From contig NZ_AP018679.1 of NCBI RefSeq assembly GCF_002218005.2, positions 620,001 to 684,000 on the forward strand: 64,000 nt of DNA. Direction: 5' to 3'. The DNA comes from Vibrio algivorus. Lineage in GTDB: Bacteria; Pseudomonadota; Gammaproteobacteria; Enterobacterales; Vibrionaceae. Below, one piece after another: positions 42,925-51,627 of the stretch. Under the pieces are notes generated by a model. The model had not been told where the DNA came from. It saw only the letters and a program-made list of their open reading frames with translations, and did not search any database. Every line of letters begins with the position of its first letter. Positions within the stretch are counted from its first letter, which is position 1. The translations under genes and the position numbers were made by a program.

Positions 42925-42958
42925 AAAAACAAACGCTGACTACTAAAGCCAGCGTTTA
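42925..42958 (-). terminator. Terminator of the cold-shock gene
   Basis: AAACGCTG and CAGCGTTT pair perfectly, and the minus strand continues GTTTTTAT. It lies about 50 nt after the stop at 43007. Confidence 0.75.
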
Positions 42959-43006
42959 TTATATCTTCCAGTATTAGAGATAAACTCTATACTAAAAAAT
43001 CAATTA

Positions 43007-43216
43007 TTAAGCAGGAACAACGTTCGCAGCTTGAAGACCTTTTTGGCCTTGCTCTACTTCAAAAGACACTTTTTGGCCTTCAGCAAGAGTTTTGAAACCT
43101 TCAGAAGCGATAGCACGGAAATGTACGAATACGTCAGCGCCGCCGTTGTCTTGAGTAATGAAGCCGAAACCTTTTTCTTCGTTAAACCATTTAACGATAC
43201 CAGTTGTTTTAGACAT
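43007..43216 (-). CDS. CspA-family cold-shock protein
   Basis: 69 residues from the ATG at 43216 (AGGG stands 7 nt before it). The single cold-shock domain shows RNP1 KGFGFI and RNP2 VFVHF, as in CspA/CspE. It binds single-stranded RNA and DNA and melts RNA structure. The 5' region up to lplA is 329 bp, so a long leader as in E. coli cspA is possible, although I cannot prove a thermosensor fold. Which paralogue it is cannot be decided. Confidence 0.93.
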
Positions 43217-43545
43217 ATTATGTCCCTTATCTTGTGTGCAATAAATGCAGTTCATAAATGATGTCGCTAAATGCGACGGGTGCTGCGTTGAACGATTTAA
43301 TGGTTTATTAAGCGAAGGGAAAATCTAATAACAAAGACAAAAACGAAGCTGTATTTGAGGATTCTACTTTTACTAAATTGTTTCATCAATCACTCTTATC
43401 AACAGAGCGAGGTAGATATTACAGGGTTTGAGAGAGATGTACACCTATTTCGTACATATTATTGAAAATAAATCTTGTTTGTGTTTTTTATCACATATTT
43501 AGTAGGCTGAGTTTATATCAAAACTCAGCCTACTCTATGACAAAC
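43217..43545. other. 329-bp gap: cold-shock leader and lplA 3' hairpin
   Basis: The half next to the cold-shock gene is likely promoter and leader. At 43501-43534 a perfect 14-bp inverted repeat (AGTAGGCTGAGTTT / AAACTCAGCCTACT) follows lplA, without a T run on either strand. No further gene seen. Confidence 0.5.
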
Positions 43546-44562
43546 TTAAGCAAGCTGAACTAACAACCACTCTTTTACTTGTGCTAACTCTTCAACATTC
43601 TTTGGATACTGGGTTGATACCTCATCCAAAGCGGCCGTTATCCCTTCTGCATTATAAAGCTGCCCGATCAAAGACTTTTGCAATGCTTCAAGTGGTGCAG
43701 GTTCTAGACTGTCAGTAAACACTTGCGCTTCTGCAATGTGTGCTTTTTTAACGTTAAAATGTAGCTCTACTCCACCCCATTTGAAACGTTCATCAATATG
43801 ATGACTAAATTCAGGAGTGTTTCCAAAATTCCAATGCCAATCTTGTTGCTTAGTAAAGGTCGCTTCAAAGTTAGGGAGCTCAGGCATCGATTCTTCGGAG
43901 ATAAACTCTGGCTCTACTGTCTCGCCGTAGTAATCAAAAAATGCTTGTTTGATCGCATCACATAAACTGTCGTGGGTTAAAGTATCATCGAGTTGGTTAA
44001 GATTAATTACACGAGAGCGTACCGAAGTAATTCCTTTCGCTTGTAGCTTTTTCGGATCTGGATTGAGGTAATCGGCTAAGCGACTCATATCCGCATTTAA
44101 TAAAATCGTACCATGATGAAAACCTCGGTCCATTGTTTCTCTATAAGCTGAACCTGAGAACTTACGTTCACCTTCTTCGGTTTCAACAACAAGATCATTA
44201 CGACCTGTTGCTTTGCCTTCTATGCCTAATGCTTTTAATGCATCTAATACAATTTGAGTAGATACGGTTTTATCATAACCCGGCTTACCTGCCATAAAAG
44301 TAAAGTTACTGTTACCAAGATCATGAAATACAGCCCCACCACCACTTTGTCGACGAGCTAGAGTAATGCCGTCTCTTTCCATGCGTTGAGTATTACATTC
44401 TTTCCAAGGATTCTGCGCTCGACCAATCACCACGGTATTGTCGTTACGCCACAGAAATAGCACCTTTTGATCGGCACTCATCGAACGGAAAATGGTATCT
44501 TCTACCGCTAAGTTAAATAGAGGATTTGTTGAAGTAGAAAATAGTAAACGAAGTGATGACAT
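43546..44562 (-). CDS. lplA: Lipoate-protein ligase A
   Basis: 338 residues with both the catalytic BPL/LplA domain and the C-terminal accessory domain, as in E. coli. Motifs are FLWRNDNTVVIGRAQNPW, the lipoate loop RRQSGGGAVFHDLGN, KFSGSAYRE and HHGTILLNADM. It activates free lipoate with ATP and attaches it to E2 and GcvH proteins. It is divergent from the S33 peptidase gene. Full length. Confidence 0.95.
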   Translation of the reverse strand: MSSLRLLFSTSTNPLFNLAVEDTIFRSMSADQKVLFLWRNDNTVVIGRAQNPWKECNTQRMERDGITLARRQSGGGAVFHDLGNSNFTFMAGKPGYDKTVSTQIVLDALKALGIEGKATGRNDLVVETEEGERKFSGSAYRETMDRGFHHGTILLNADMSRLADYLNPDPKKLQAKGITSVRSRVINLNQLDDTLTHDSLCDAIKQAFFDYYGETVEPEFISEESMPELPNFEATFTKQQDWHWNFGNTPEFSHHIDERFKWGGVELHFNVKKAHIAEAQVFTDSLEPAPLEALQKSLIGQLYNAEGITAALDEVSTQYPKNVEELAQVKEWLLVQLA

Positions 44563-44725
44563 AAAAACTCTCAGTAGTAATGCATTAATAACTAAATATT
44601 AACCTGAATGAAAAGCATCTGTCCTTAACCAAGATGTAAAATTTTACTTTTCCAATAGCTTTCGATTAACTCATTTCACGCTTGGTGATAAGCTCAATCA
44701 ATTTATTGAATTAAGGAGAATTCTA

Positions 44726-46066
44726 GTGCCTGTTCCTCATAAGCTTACTTCATCATTTGTTGATAATGGAATACTTTATCAAGCACATCAATTTCAAGTT
44801 CCGCTCAAGCATGATGATAAGCAAAGCCAGACTATTACCGTCTACGCTCGCGAGTTAGTTAGCTTAGATAGACAAACGCAAAATCTACCTTGGTTAGTTT
44901 ATTTTCAAGGGGGGCCTGGCTTTCCTTCACCTAGAGCCGATGGACAATCAGGCTGGTTAAAAGCCGCACTCCAGCACTATCGCGTATTGTTACTCGATCA
45001 ACGAGGTACAGGACTAAGCTCCCCGATTACTCACCAAACCCTAGAGAGTATGAGTAGCGATGAACAAGCAAACTACCTCTGTCATTTCAGGGCTGACAGT
45101 ATCGTGAAAGATGCAGAAGCTATACGTAAACACTTCAATGTAGAAAAGTGGGCTATTCTTGGACAAAGCTTTGGCGGTTTTTGTTCATTAACTTATCTAT
45201 CGCTTTATCCTAATAGTTTATTGAAATCTTATATCACTGGCGGCGTTCCCTCTTTAACTCGCCATGCCGATGAGGTTTACCAAGCAACCTACCAACGAGT
45301 AAAACAAAAAAACAACACCTTTTTCCGCCAATTCCCACAAGCACAAACTTTATGTCAACGCATCGCAGATTACTTACTCAATCACGAAACCTACTTACCT
45401 AACGGGCAGCTATTTACGGTAGAGCAGTTTCAAATGATCGGTATTAATCTAGGTCGAGGACATGCCGCGCTTCCTATGTATTACTTGCTTGAAAGTGCTT
45501 TTATCACCGTCGATAAGAAAGAAACTTTAAGCTATGCATTTTTGAATGCCATGCTAGCGGAACAGGCTTACCAGACTAACCCTATCTATGCCATTTTACA
45601 TGAATCGATTTATTGCCAACCTTTTGCTAAAAATGATTCAGGAAAAACAGAATCGACTTGGTCGGCACATCGTGTTCGAGAAATGTACCCTGAATTCAAT
45701 TATCAAACTGGAAAACCTTTCTTCTTTACTGGAGAGATGGTGTACCCGTGGATGTTTGAACAAATGCAATGTTTAAAACCATTAAAAGAAGCGGCAAACA
45801 AACTAGCTGAAAAACAAAATTGGCCAGCGCTTTACAACTTAGAACAGCTAAAAAATAATACGGTTCCCATTGCTTGCGCTGTTTATGTTGAAGATATGTA
45901 TGTCGAATTCGATTATTCACGCGAAACATTAGCGAATATATCTAACAGTCAAGCATGGATGACCAATGAATATGAACACAATGGTATTGGTGTCGACGGT
46001 GAAAAGATCTTTAACCAACTTGATGAGATGCTAAATCAAATTAGCCAACTACCAAACCATCAATAA
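44726..46066 (+). CDS. Proline iminopeptidase-like serine peptidase (S33)
   Basis: 446 residues, alpha/beta hydrolase. The oxyanion motif is FQGGPGFPSP, LLDQRGTGLS follows, and the nucleophile elbow is GQSFGG. An Asp and a C-terminal His (EYEHNGIGVDG) complete the triad region. It starts with GTG at 44726: AAGGAG lies 7 nt before it and there is no better ATG. It releases N-terminal proline or other residues from short peptides in the cytoplasm. It precedes a GNAT gene by 38 bp, probably on one transcript. Confidence 0.88.
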   Translation: MPVPHKLTSSFVDNGILYQAHQFQVPLKHDDKQSQTITVYARELVSLDRQTQNLPWLVYFQGGPGFPSPRADGQSGWLKAALQHYRVLLLDQRGTGLSSPITHQTLESMSSDEQANYLCHFRADSIVKDAEAIRKHFNVEKWAILGQSFGGFCSLTYLSLYPNSLLKSYITGGVPSLTRHADEVYQATYQRVKQKNNTFFRQFPQAQTLCQRIADYLLNHETYLPNGQLFTVEQFQMIGINLGRGHAALPMYYLLESAFITVDKKETLSYAFLNAMLAEQAYQTNPIYAILHESIYCQPFAKNDSGKTESTWSAHRVREMYPEFNYQTGKPFFFTGEMVYPWMFEQMQCLKPLKEAANKLAEKQNWPALYNLEQLKNNTVPIACAVYVEDMYVEFDYSRETLANISNSQAWMTNEYEHNGIGVDGEKIFNQLDEMLNQISQLPNHQ

Positions 46067-46104
46067 TCGAGCACCCCATCCTAGTTTGTTATAAGGAAAT
46101 AACG

Positions 46105-46620
46105 ATGAAAACCAAAGTTTTAATAGATATCACCTCGCATTTACCAGCTCTAATTACGCTATTGCAAGATTGCGTTGCGAGCGGTGCATCTGTTGGTTTT
46201 TTGCCTCCTGTAGAATCTCAAACGGCGCAAAAATATTGGCAAGATGTGGCAACTAGTCTCACAGCAAAACCTACTACTCGATTATTAATCGCCGCATTTG
46301 AAGACGAGCAATTAGTTGGCTGCGTACAGTTGTCTCTGGCTAATAAATCAAACGCTAAACATCGAGCAGAAGTTGAAAAGTTAATGGTGCACACGAATTA
46401 TAGAGGTAATGGAATCAGCAAGGCTTTGCTATCACACCTAGAAGAAGAAGCCTTGGTAGCTGGTCGTCGATTATTAATCCTCGATACCCGAGTTGGTGAT
46501 ATTGCCTCTGAATTATACAAACGCATGAATTATACCGAAGCAGGATATATCCCTGATTTTGCTTTAAGTGCCACCGGCGAATTAGATGGCACTACATTTT
46601 TCTATAAGATGCTGTCTTAA
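46105..46620 (+). CDS. GNAT-family N-acetyltransferase
   Basis: 171 residues. The acetyl-CoA motif is AEVEKLMVHTNYRGNGISKALLSHLEEEA (R/Q-x-x-G-x-G/A as RGNGIS). The substrate is not recognisable. Ribosome site AAGGAAA precedes the ATG. It probably shares a transcript with the S33 peptidase. The stop codon abuts the long repeat that follows. Confidence 0.82.
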   Translation: MKTKVLIDITSHLPALITLLQDCVASGASVGFLPPVESQTAQKYWQDVATSLTAKPTTRLLIAAFEDEQLVGCVQLSLANKSNAKHRAEVEKLMVHTNYRGNGISKALLSHLEEEALVAGRRLLILDTRVGDIASELYKRMNYTEAGYIPDFALSATGELDGTTFFYKMLS

Positions 46621-46901
46621 ACCCAAGTAACTTCAAGATGCGAGTTTCAGCAAGAATAAAACAAGCTTTAGGCAAGGCAAATTGAATATGATCATAGTTA
46701 TTCTATCTCTGTTCAATTTAACGCAGCATAAAGCTTATTTTAACTTTCCCTTCGGGAGCTTCATCCAAATCTCTTCTTTTTTATAAGAGATAGGCTGCGT
46801 CAGATTGGTTTGAAAGGTGTCTACATTCCTTCGCCAATCTTCCTTGCCTAAAGGTTTGGAGGATAGCTCTGAATCCTGCATCTTGAAGTCACTTGGGTAT
46901 A
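46621..46901. repeat. ERIC-related long repeat, complete (about 281 bp)
   Basis: Ends ACCCAAGTAACTTC and GAAGTCACTTGGGTATA are inverted repeats. Inner paired blocks include CTTTAGGCAAGG and CCTTGCCTAAAG. It is an inverted copy of the 54008-54273 element with a slightly different centre. It begins at the stop codon of the GNAT gene. A 64-codon frame inside it is not a gene. Confidence 0.8.
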
Positions 46902-47164
46902 AACCACATAAAAAACAAGAGAACATCATAACTATAATATTTTCAACAACTAATAGCTCATCATTAATGTATCACAGGCATCGGTGTTGAGTTATTACTA
47001 CTCTATTTACACTGTAAAATCATTTGTGACGCCGTCACAATGTCAAGCAATAATTCTTATCAATAACTGCAATATTTCTCGTTCTTCAAAGTAATTTGAA
47101 TCCTTTATACTCAAGCCAACCTACTTATTGGGTTCTATTACCATTGAATATTAAAGAGTTTATT

Positions 47165-47713
47165 ATGCCGGACACTATCCGTATTCGCGCTTTAGAAAAA
47201 GACGACCTTAGGTTTATTCATAGTCTTAACAATAACCGCAGTGTGATGTCATATTGGTTTGAAGAACCTTATGAATCCTTCATGGAGTTAGAAAGCCTTT
47301 ATGTTAAGCATATCCATGATTTGAATGAACGACGCTTTATTGCTGAGAATGGCGATCGCGAACATGTTGGCTTAGTCGAATTAGTTGAAATCAACTATAT
47401 CCACCGAACGGCTGAGTTTCAGATCATCATTGCCCCTCACTTTCAAGGCAAAGGCTATGCACGAGCAATCATTGACCGCGCTGTCAATTACGCTTTTAAA
47501 ATATTGAATATTAACAAGCTATACTTGCAGGTTTCAGATGAAAATGAGAAAGCTGTTTACTTGTACGAAAGCTTTGGTTTTAAGCGTGAAGGGTTATTGA
47601 TTGAGGAGTTCTTCATGAATGGTCAATATAGAAATGCCATCCGCATGTACATGTTGCAGAGAGATTACATTAACTTACAGCATGAACCTAGTGCGATTAA
47701 TGCCACTGAATAA
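47165..47713 (+). CDS. speG: Spermidine N1-acetyltransferase
   Basis: 182 residues from the ATG at 47165 (AAAGAG 7 nt before it); the longer frame has 23 extra codons without homology. It matches Vibrio SpeG over nearly its full length: LEKDDLRFIHSLNNNRSVMSYWFEEPYESF, VELVEINYIHRTAEFQIIIAP, QGKGYARAIIDRA. It acetylates spermidine and spermine, which bind at an allosteric site in the V. cholerae enzyme. The C-terminal 10 residues are longer than usual. It is monocistronic and converges on the chitinase. Confidence 0.94.
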   Translation: MPDTIRIRALEKDDLRFIHSLNNNRSVMSYWFEEPYESFMELESLYVKHIHDLNERRFIAENGDREHVGLVELVEINYIHRTAEFQIIIAPHFQGKGYARAIIDRAVNYAFKILNINKLYLQVSDENEKAVYLYESFGFKREGLLIEEFFMNGQYRNAIRMYMLQRDYINLQHEPSAINATE

Positions 47714-47721
47714 ATAAAATT

Positions 47722-47762
47722 AGCGCCACCCAATTATCGCTTTTTGGATGGCGCTTATACCC
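47722..47762. terminator. Terminator between speG and the chitinase gene
   Basis: AGCGCCACCCAA and TTGGATGGCGCT pair with one mismatch across a 10-nt loop. The minus strand continues AATTTTATTT. It serves the convergent pair. Confidence 0.8.
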
Positions 47763-47779
47763 AAGCAACTATTTTTCTA

Positions 47780-49102
47780 TTATTGATTCATTCCATCAGC
47801 CATCGCATTAACTAAAGCATGGTCTTTCGTATCGCCCGATAAATCCCATGAAAAAATTCCTGCTAAGTTATTAGCTTTAGCCCATGCAGCCTTAGCTTTT
47901 ATCGATTCAGGGTTATCATAACTAATGAAAACTTTTCTTTCTGGGTTCCATAAATATGGTGCTTGAGCCGCTTTATCATAACCTTGTTCGTACCCTTGTT
48001 CGCTGGTGTAATTCTTCATCAGATCCCAATACATGAAAAACCCAGGCTCCGTTGTACCAAACGTTGCCCCTTTCTCTGAGGTTAATGTTGCACTAGGTAG
48101 CTTACCGTTAAAGTTCTTAGTACCTTCCCAGCCACGTCCAAAGAATGTCGCACCAATCACTAATTTTTCAGGGGGAATACCTTGATCGATCATTTGTTTG
48201 ATAAAAACATCAGCCCCCATACCCCACCAGCTACGTTCAGTCGCATGTAGATTGGTTAAATGGCCAGTTTGTTGGCCCCAGCCGCCAAGAAAATCATAAG
48301 TCATAGCGAACATGTTCGTCAGATATTGCTCTGCGTTCTGAAAATCTATTTGGGTTGTTTTGGGACCAACACCAACTGCCATTGATAGTTCATACTCACG
48401 CTTTGTTTTTTCTTCTAACTTATCAAGATCCGCCCGAATAGTTTTTACTAAATAAGTAAAGGCTTCTTTTTCTAATTCTTTTTGCTCATCGCTTAATTTG
48501 GTGTCTGGATTCCATGGGGAAGTCGTTAAACCACCGCCCCCTGGATACTCCCAGTCTAAATCGATACCATCAAAAAAATCATATTGAGCAATAAGCTCTA
48601 CGGCTGTTCGTGCAAATTGATCCATGGCTTTTTTATCCTTAGCCATCTCGTGAAAGGGTTCTGACATTGTCCAACCGCCAAAGGACGGAAGAATCTTCAA
48701 ACTTGGGTGGTTAGCTTTCAGTTGTGCTAATTGAGAAAAATGGCCTTTGTAATCCACATCGACAGATACATTCCCGAAATCATGTTCAAGTGCAGCTTCT
48801 TCATCGACAATAATTGCCGTATAGGGTTCTTTTCCTTCACATTGCTGAGCGACTTGAGCTTGAACAGCTTCACCTGCACCAGTGTGTGGCCCACACATAG
48901 ATAAGAATGCATAAATAATATGTGTCAATTTGTCCGCAGGAATATCTTGTACAGAGTATGGATTAATATCACTTTTATAAAACCAATCAGCAAAATAGCC
49001 AGCAACAACTGGTGTATTAACCGGCTTTTGTGCAGCAGAAGCAGCGGTGAAATTCACACAAAGAATTGAACCTATCAATGTTGATAATACTAACTTTTTC
49101 AT
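47780..49102 (-). CDS. Secreted chitinase (GH18)
   Basis: 440 residues from the ATG at 49102 (GGGAG 6 nt before it). Signal peptide KKLVLSTLIGSILCVNFTAASAA. A single GH18 barrel: PVVAGYFADWFYK, LKILPSFGGWTMS and the catalytic DxxDxDxE in FDGIDLDWEYPG, with the Glu as acid. It hydrolyses chitin outside the cell. No separate chitin-binding module is visible, so it probably works on soluble oligomers or is helped by others. Long AT-rich upstream region, 562 bp. Confidence 0.93.
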   Translation of the reverse strand: MKKLVLSTLIGSILCVNFTAASAAQKPVNTPVVAGYFADWFYKSDINPYSVQDIPADKLTHIIYAFLSMCGPHTGAGEAVQAQVAQQCEGKEPYTAIIVDEEAALEHDFGNVSVDVDYKGHFSQLAQLKANHPSLKILPSFGGWTMSEPFHEMAKDKKAMDQFARTAVELIAQYDFFDGIDLDWEYPGGGGLTTSPWNPDTKLSDEQKELEKEAFTYLVKTIRADLDKLEEKTKREYELSMAVGVGPKTTQIDFQNAEQYLTNMFAMTYDFLGGWGQQTGHLTNLHATERSWWGMGADVFIKQMIDQGIPPEKLVIGATFFGRGWEGTKNFNGKLPSATLTSEKGATFGTTEPGFFMYWDLMKNYTSEQGYEQGYDKAAQAPYLWNPERKVFISYDNPESIKAKAAWAKANNLAGIFSWDLSGDTKDHALVNAMADGMNQ

Positions 49103-49490
49103 TTCTATCTCCCAATAACTCACGATCAGTCAAAATGCACGCTTGTTCAAATGCACCTTAAGCACATGATTAGGCAACCCCAATAAATTATGCTCTTGAG
49201 TTAACTTAATCTTAATTATTAAGTTCGTAGAACCAAATATTTCAATTTATGACCTATAGTTATTTTTAGAAGAAAATTAATGTACATCGTCATGTTTGTT
49301 GCATATTTTTTCAAATTAACACGCAAAAATAGTAATGATTAAATGCAATCGTTTGGCTAAAAAGACGCTATTTTGAAAAGAGATAAGATCTAAAGTTAGC
49401 AATCGTTTCCTTAAAATAAAGTGAGATCTAGGCATCTTTTTTCACTCACTTAGTTTGACTTAGACTCGTTATATTTCGACTATGAATACC
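49103..49490. other. Promoter region of the chitinase gene, otherwise unexplained
   Basis: AT-rich, no gene. I looked for a c-di-GMP riboswitch and found no GCAAAGCC-type core on either strand. No secure promoter could be assigned. Confidence 0.4.
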
Positions 49491-49610
49491 TATACCCAAG
49501 TGACTTCAAGATGCAGAATTCTGAGCTATCATCCAAACCTTTAGGCAAGGAAGATTGGCAAAGGAATGTAGGCACCTTTCAAACTTTAGCTTGCCACCTT
49601 GATGTCGCTT
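49491..49610. repeat. ERIC-related repeat, first third only
   Basis: TATACCCAAGTGACTTCAAG, AGAGCTATCATCCAAACC-like (TGAGCTATCATCC), TTTAGGCAAGGAAGATTGGC and ACCTTTCAAAC are shared with the 54.0 kb copy. The remainder is missing. It lies just upstream of tal. Confidence 0.75.
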
Positions 49611-49664
49611 AGCTGAGTTATTTTTCTTCTGTTATTTCATTTCAATTATTAGATAGGGTTATAC

Positions 49665-50615
49665 ATGAGTAGTAAATTAGAACAGCTTCGTGAACTCACT
49701 ACCGTTGTTGCAGACACTGGTGACATTGATGCCATTGCAAAATACCAACCACAAGATGCCACCACTAACCCATCGTTGATTTTAAAAGCTGCGCAAATTG
49801 AAGACTATTCACGCCTAATTGATCAATCTATCGCTTATGCCAAAGCGCAAAGCACCGATATAAACCAACAAGTTCAAGATACTTGTGACATGTTAGCGGT
49901 GACTATTGGTCAAGAGATCTTAAAAGTGATTCCAGGACGCATTTCAACTGAAGTAGACGCCCGTCTCTCATACGATACAGAAGGCAGTGTGAATAAGGCT
50001 CGCCAGCTAATCAAAATGTACAACGATGCTGGCATTAAAAATGACCGTATTTTAATCAAACTCGCTTCCACTTGGGAAGGCATTCGCGCAGCCGAAATTT
50101 TGGAAAGTGAAGGCATCAACTGTAACCTCACTCTACTCTTCTCTTTCGCTCAAGCTCGTGCCTGTGCAGAAGCCGGTGTTTACTTAATTTCACCTTTTGT
50201 TGGTCGTATTATGGACTGGCACAAAGCCAAAGAAGGCCGTGATTTTGAAGCAAGTGAAGATCCTGGTGTAAAATCAGTCACTAATATCTACAACTACTAC
50301 AAGCAACATGGCTACGAAACCGTCGTAATGGGTGCTAGTTTCCGTAATACCGGTGAAATTTTAGAGCTTGCAGGCTGCGATCGCTTAACTATCAGCCCTC
50401 AATTGCTGCAAGAACTGGAAGATAGCCAAGGTGAAGTCGTTCAAAAACTGAAACCAGCACAAAGTATTCAAGCTCAACCAAAGAAAATGACACATGCTGA
50501 GTTTTTGTGGGAGCACAACCAAGATCCTATGGCCGTTGAAAAACTGGCTGAAGGCATCCGTGCTTTTGCTGTCGACCAAGGTAAACTAGAAGACATGATT
50601 AAAGCGAAACTTTAA
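49665..50615 (+). CDS. tal: Transaldolase
   Basis: 316 residues, TalB type. QDATTNPSLILKA near the start, the Schiff-base Lys in DRILIKLASTWEGIRAAE, and GASFRNTGEILELAGCDRLTISP. It transfers a dihydroxyacetone unit between sugar phosphates in the non-oxidative pentose phosphate pathway. Full length. A terminator follows 30 nt after the stop. Confidence 0.97.
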   Translation: MSSKLEQLRELTTVVADTGDIDAIAKYQPQDATTNPSLILKAAQIEDYSRLIDQSIAYAKAQSTDINQQVQDTCDMLAVTIGQEILKVIPGRISTEVDARLSYDTEGSVNKARQLIKMYNDAGIKNDRILIKLASTWEGIRAAEILESEGINCNLTLLFSFAQARACAEAGVYLISPFVGRIMDWHKAKEGRDFEASEDPGVKSVTNIYNYYKQHGYETVVMGASFRNTGEILELAGCDRLTISPQLLQELEDSQGEVVQKLKPAQSIQAQPKKMTHAEFLWEHNQDPMAVEKLAEGIRAFAVDQGKLEDMIKAKL

Positions 50616-50644
50616 GCCTACAACCTAGGTTTTACCTTGCTAAT

Positions 50645-50673
50645 ATGGTCAGTTAATCACTGGCCATTTTTTG
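50645..50673 (+). terminator. tal terminator
   Basis: ATGGTCAGT-taatc-ACTGGCCAT with one G-T pair, followed by TTTTTTG. Its T run overlaps the earlier TTG that would otherwise open the next gene's frame, which supports the later ATG there. Confidence 0.88.
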
Positions 50674-50688
50674 TTTATCGGAGTTCTT

Positions 50689-51120
50689 ATGTATCTATAC
50701 CCTACTGTTTTGGTCGCCATTAACCCCAATGACTTACATGCCAAGCAACTTGTCATTAAAGCCGCAACTATTGCTAAGCAAAACCAAGCAGAGCTTCACC
50801 TTGCTTATGTTGAAAAAGGTATTTTTAATATTCATTACCTCTATCGAGATGAAGGGCTGTTTAACTTTCATCCAGGTAAAGAATTAGACCGCATTCAACA
50901 ATTACATGAATTAAGCCAATCCAGCCCATATCCAGTAAAGAATATTCACTTTGCTGCGGGAGAAGTCATCAAACACTTAGAAGATTTAATTGATGAAGTT
51001 GAAGCCAAACTTGTCATCGTCGGCCATAAAAACAAGCTCACACACTTCTTTGGTGGCATTGAAAAAGATTTATCCGCCGATCTACATTGCGATGTTTTGC
51101 AAGTACATTGCTTTGATTAA
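50689..51120 (+). CDS. Universal stress protein, single domain
   Basis: 143 residues from the ATG at 50689 (GGAG 5 nt before it). A single Usp domain: PTVLVAINPNDLHAKQLVIKAA at the start and the late LVIVGHKNKLTHFFGGIEKDLSADLHCDVLQVH. The ATP-type G-2x-G-9x-G(S/T) loop is partly altered, with GHKN and a GGIEKDL end. It is probably UspA-like rather than ATP-binding; its role is likely stress resistance. Follows tal, but a terminator separates them. Confidence 0.85.
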   Translation: MYLYPTVLVAINPNDLHAKQLVIKAATIAKQNQAELHLAYVEKGIFNIHYLYRDEGLFNFHPGKELDRIQQLHELSQSSPYPVKNIHFAAGEVIKHLEDLIDEVEAKLVIVGHKNKLTHFFGGIEKDLSADLHCDVLQVHCFD

Positions 51121-51627
51121 TATTCGAATATCTTAATTCAGGTAAACCTTACGAACTCTGCGGCAATTTTTTATTCCCTAGTTAATAAAACTGTTATATA
51201 TTCCAAACACTATTTGCAATACATAAGGTAAAGTACTTTGCTTGTTACGCCGCCCTAGACGTACGCCCTCCCAAAAGTCACAACTTTTCGCGTGACACTT
51301 TTATGCCGTTTCCACGGTAGGTACTTTGGTATAAATATCAGAGTCACCACTATTACACACAAATAACATCTCAAAAAACTGTACATACTGCCATGCTCGC
51401 AGAAAGACTACTCATGTCTGTCTTTTCTCACATGCTGTATTTATACCAACTCCAACAAGCAACTGCTCATCTTAGCTTGTTAAAAAACTCGCTAACAGCG
51501 TTATAAAATTTGTATGTAGAATCGCTACTAACGGAAATTTTATGCCTTGTTATCAAGCTTTTTTCTACGCTAATTTAGACCATTTACGTATTGGATTTGG
51601 TATTACAAGTACCTAATAAGGATTTCT
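51121..51627. other. 507-bp gap before the SulP gene, including a probable repeat
   Basis: 51442-51604 starts TATACCAACTCCAACAAG and ends GGATTTGGTAT, so the ends are inverted repeats; its last 48 bp resemble the stretch ending at 61907. A 24-codon frame (51542-51616) ends 11 nt before the sulP start but has no good ribosome site. The first 300 bp show nothing clear. Confidence 0.45.

Noticed and set aside
42763..42939. 58-codon plus-strand frame with one membrane-like segment
   Set aside because: GTG start without ribosome site; it runs into the cold-shock gene's terminator. Kept only as part of the gap description.
46735..46929. 64-codon minus-strand frame
   Set aside because: It is contained almost wholly in the long ERIC-related repeat; the similar frame in the 54 kb copy (53977-54258) is rejected for the same reason.
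49103..49490. c-di-GMP (GEMM) riboswitch before the chitinase gene
   Set aside because: The conserved GGGAAAC/GCAAAGCC-like blocks were not found on either strand.
51542..51616. 24-codon frame ending 11 nt before the SulP gene, as a leader peptide
   Set aside because: No good ribosome site, no regulatory codon run, and most of it lies inside the proposed repeat.
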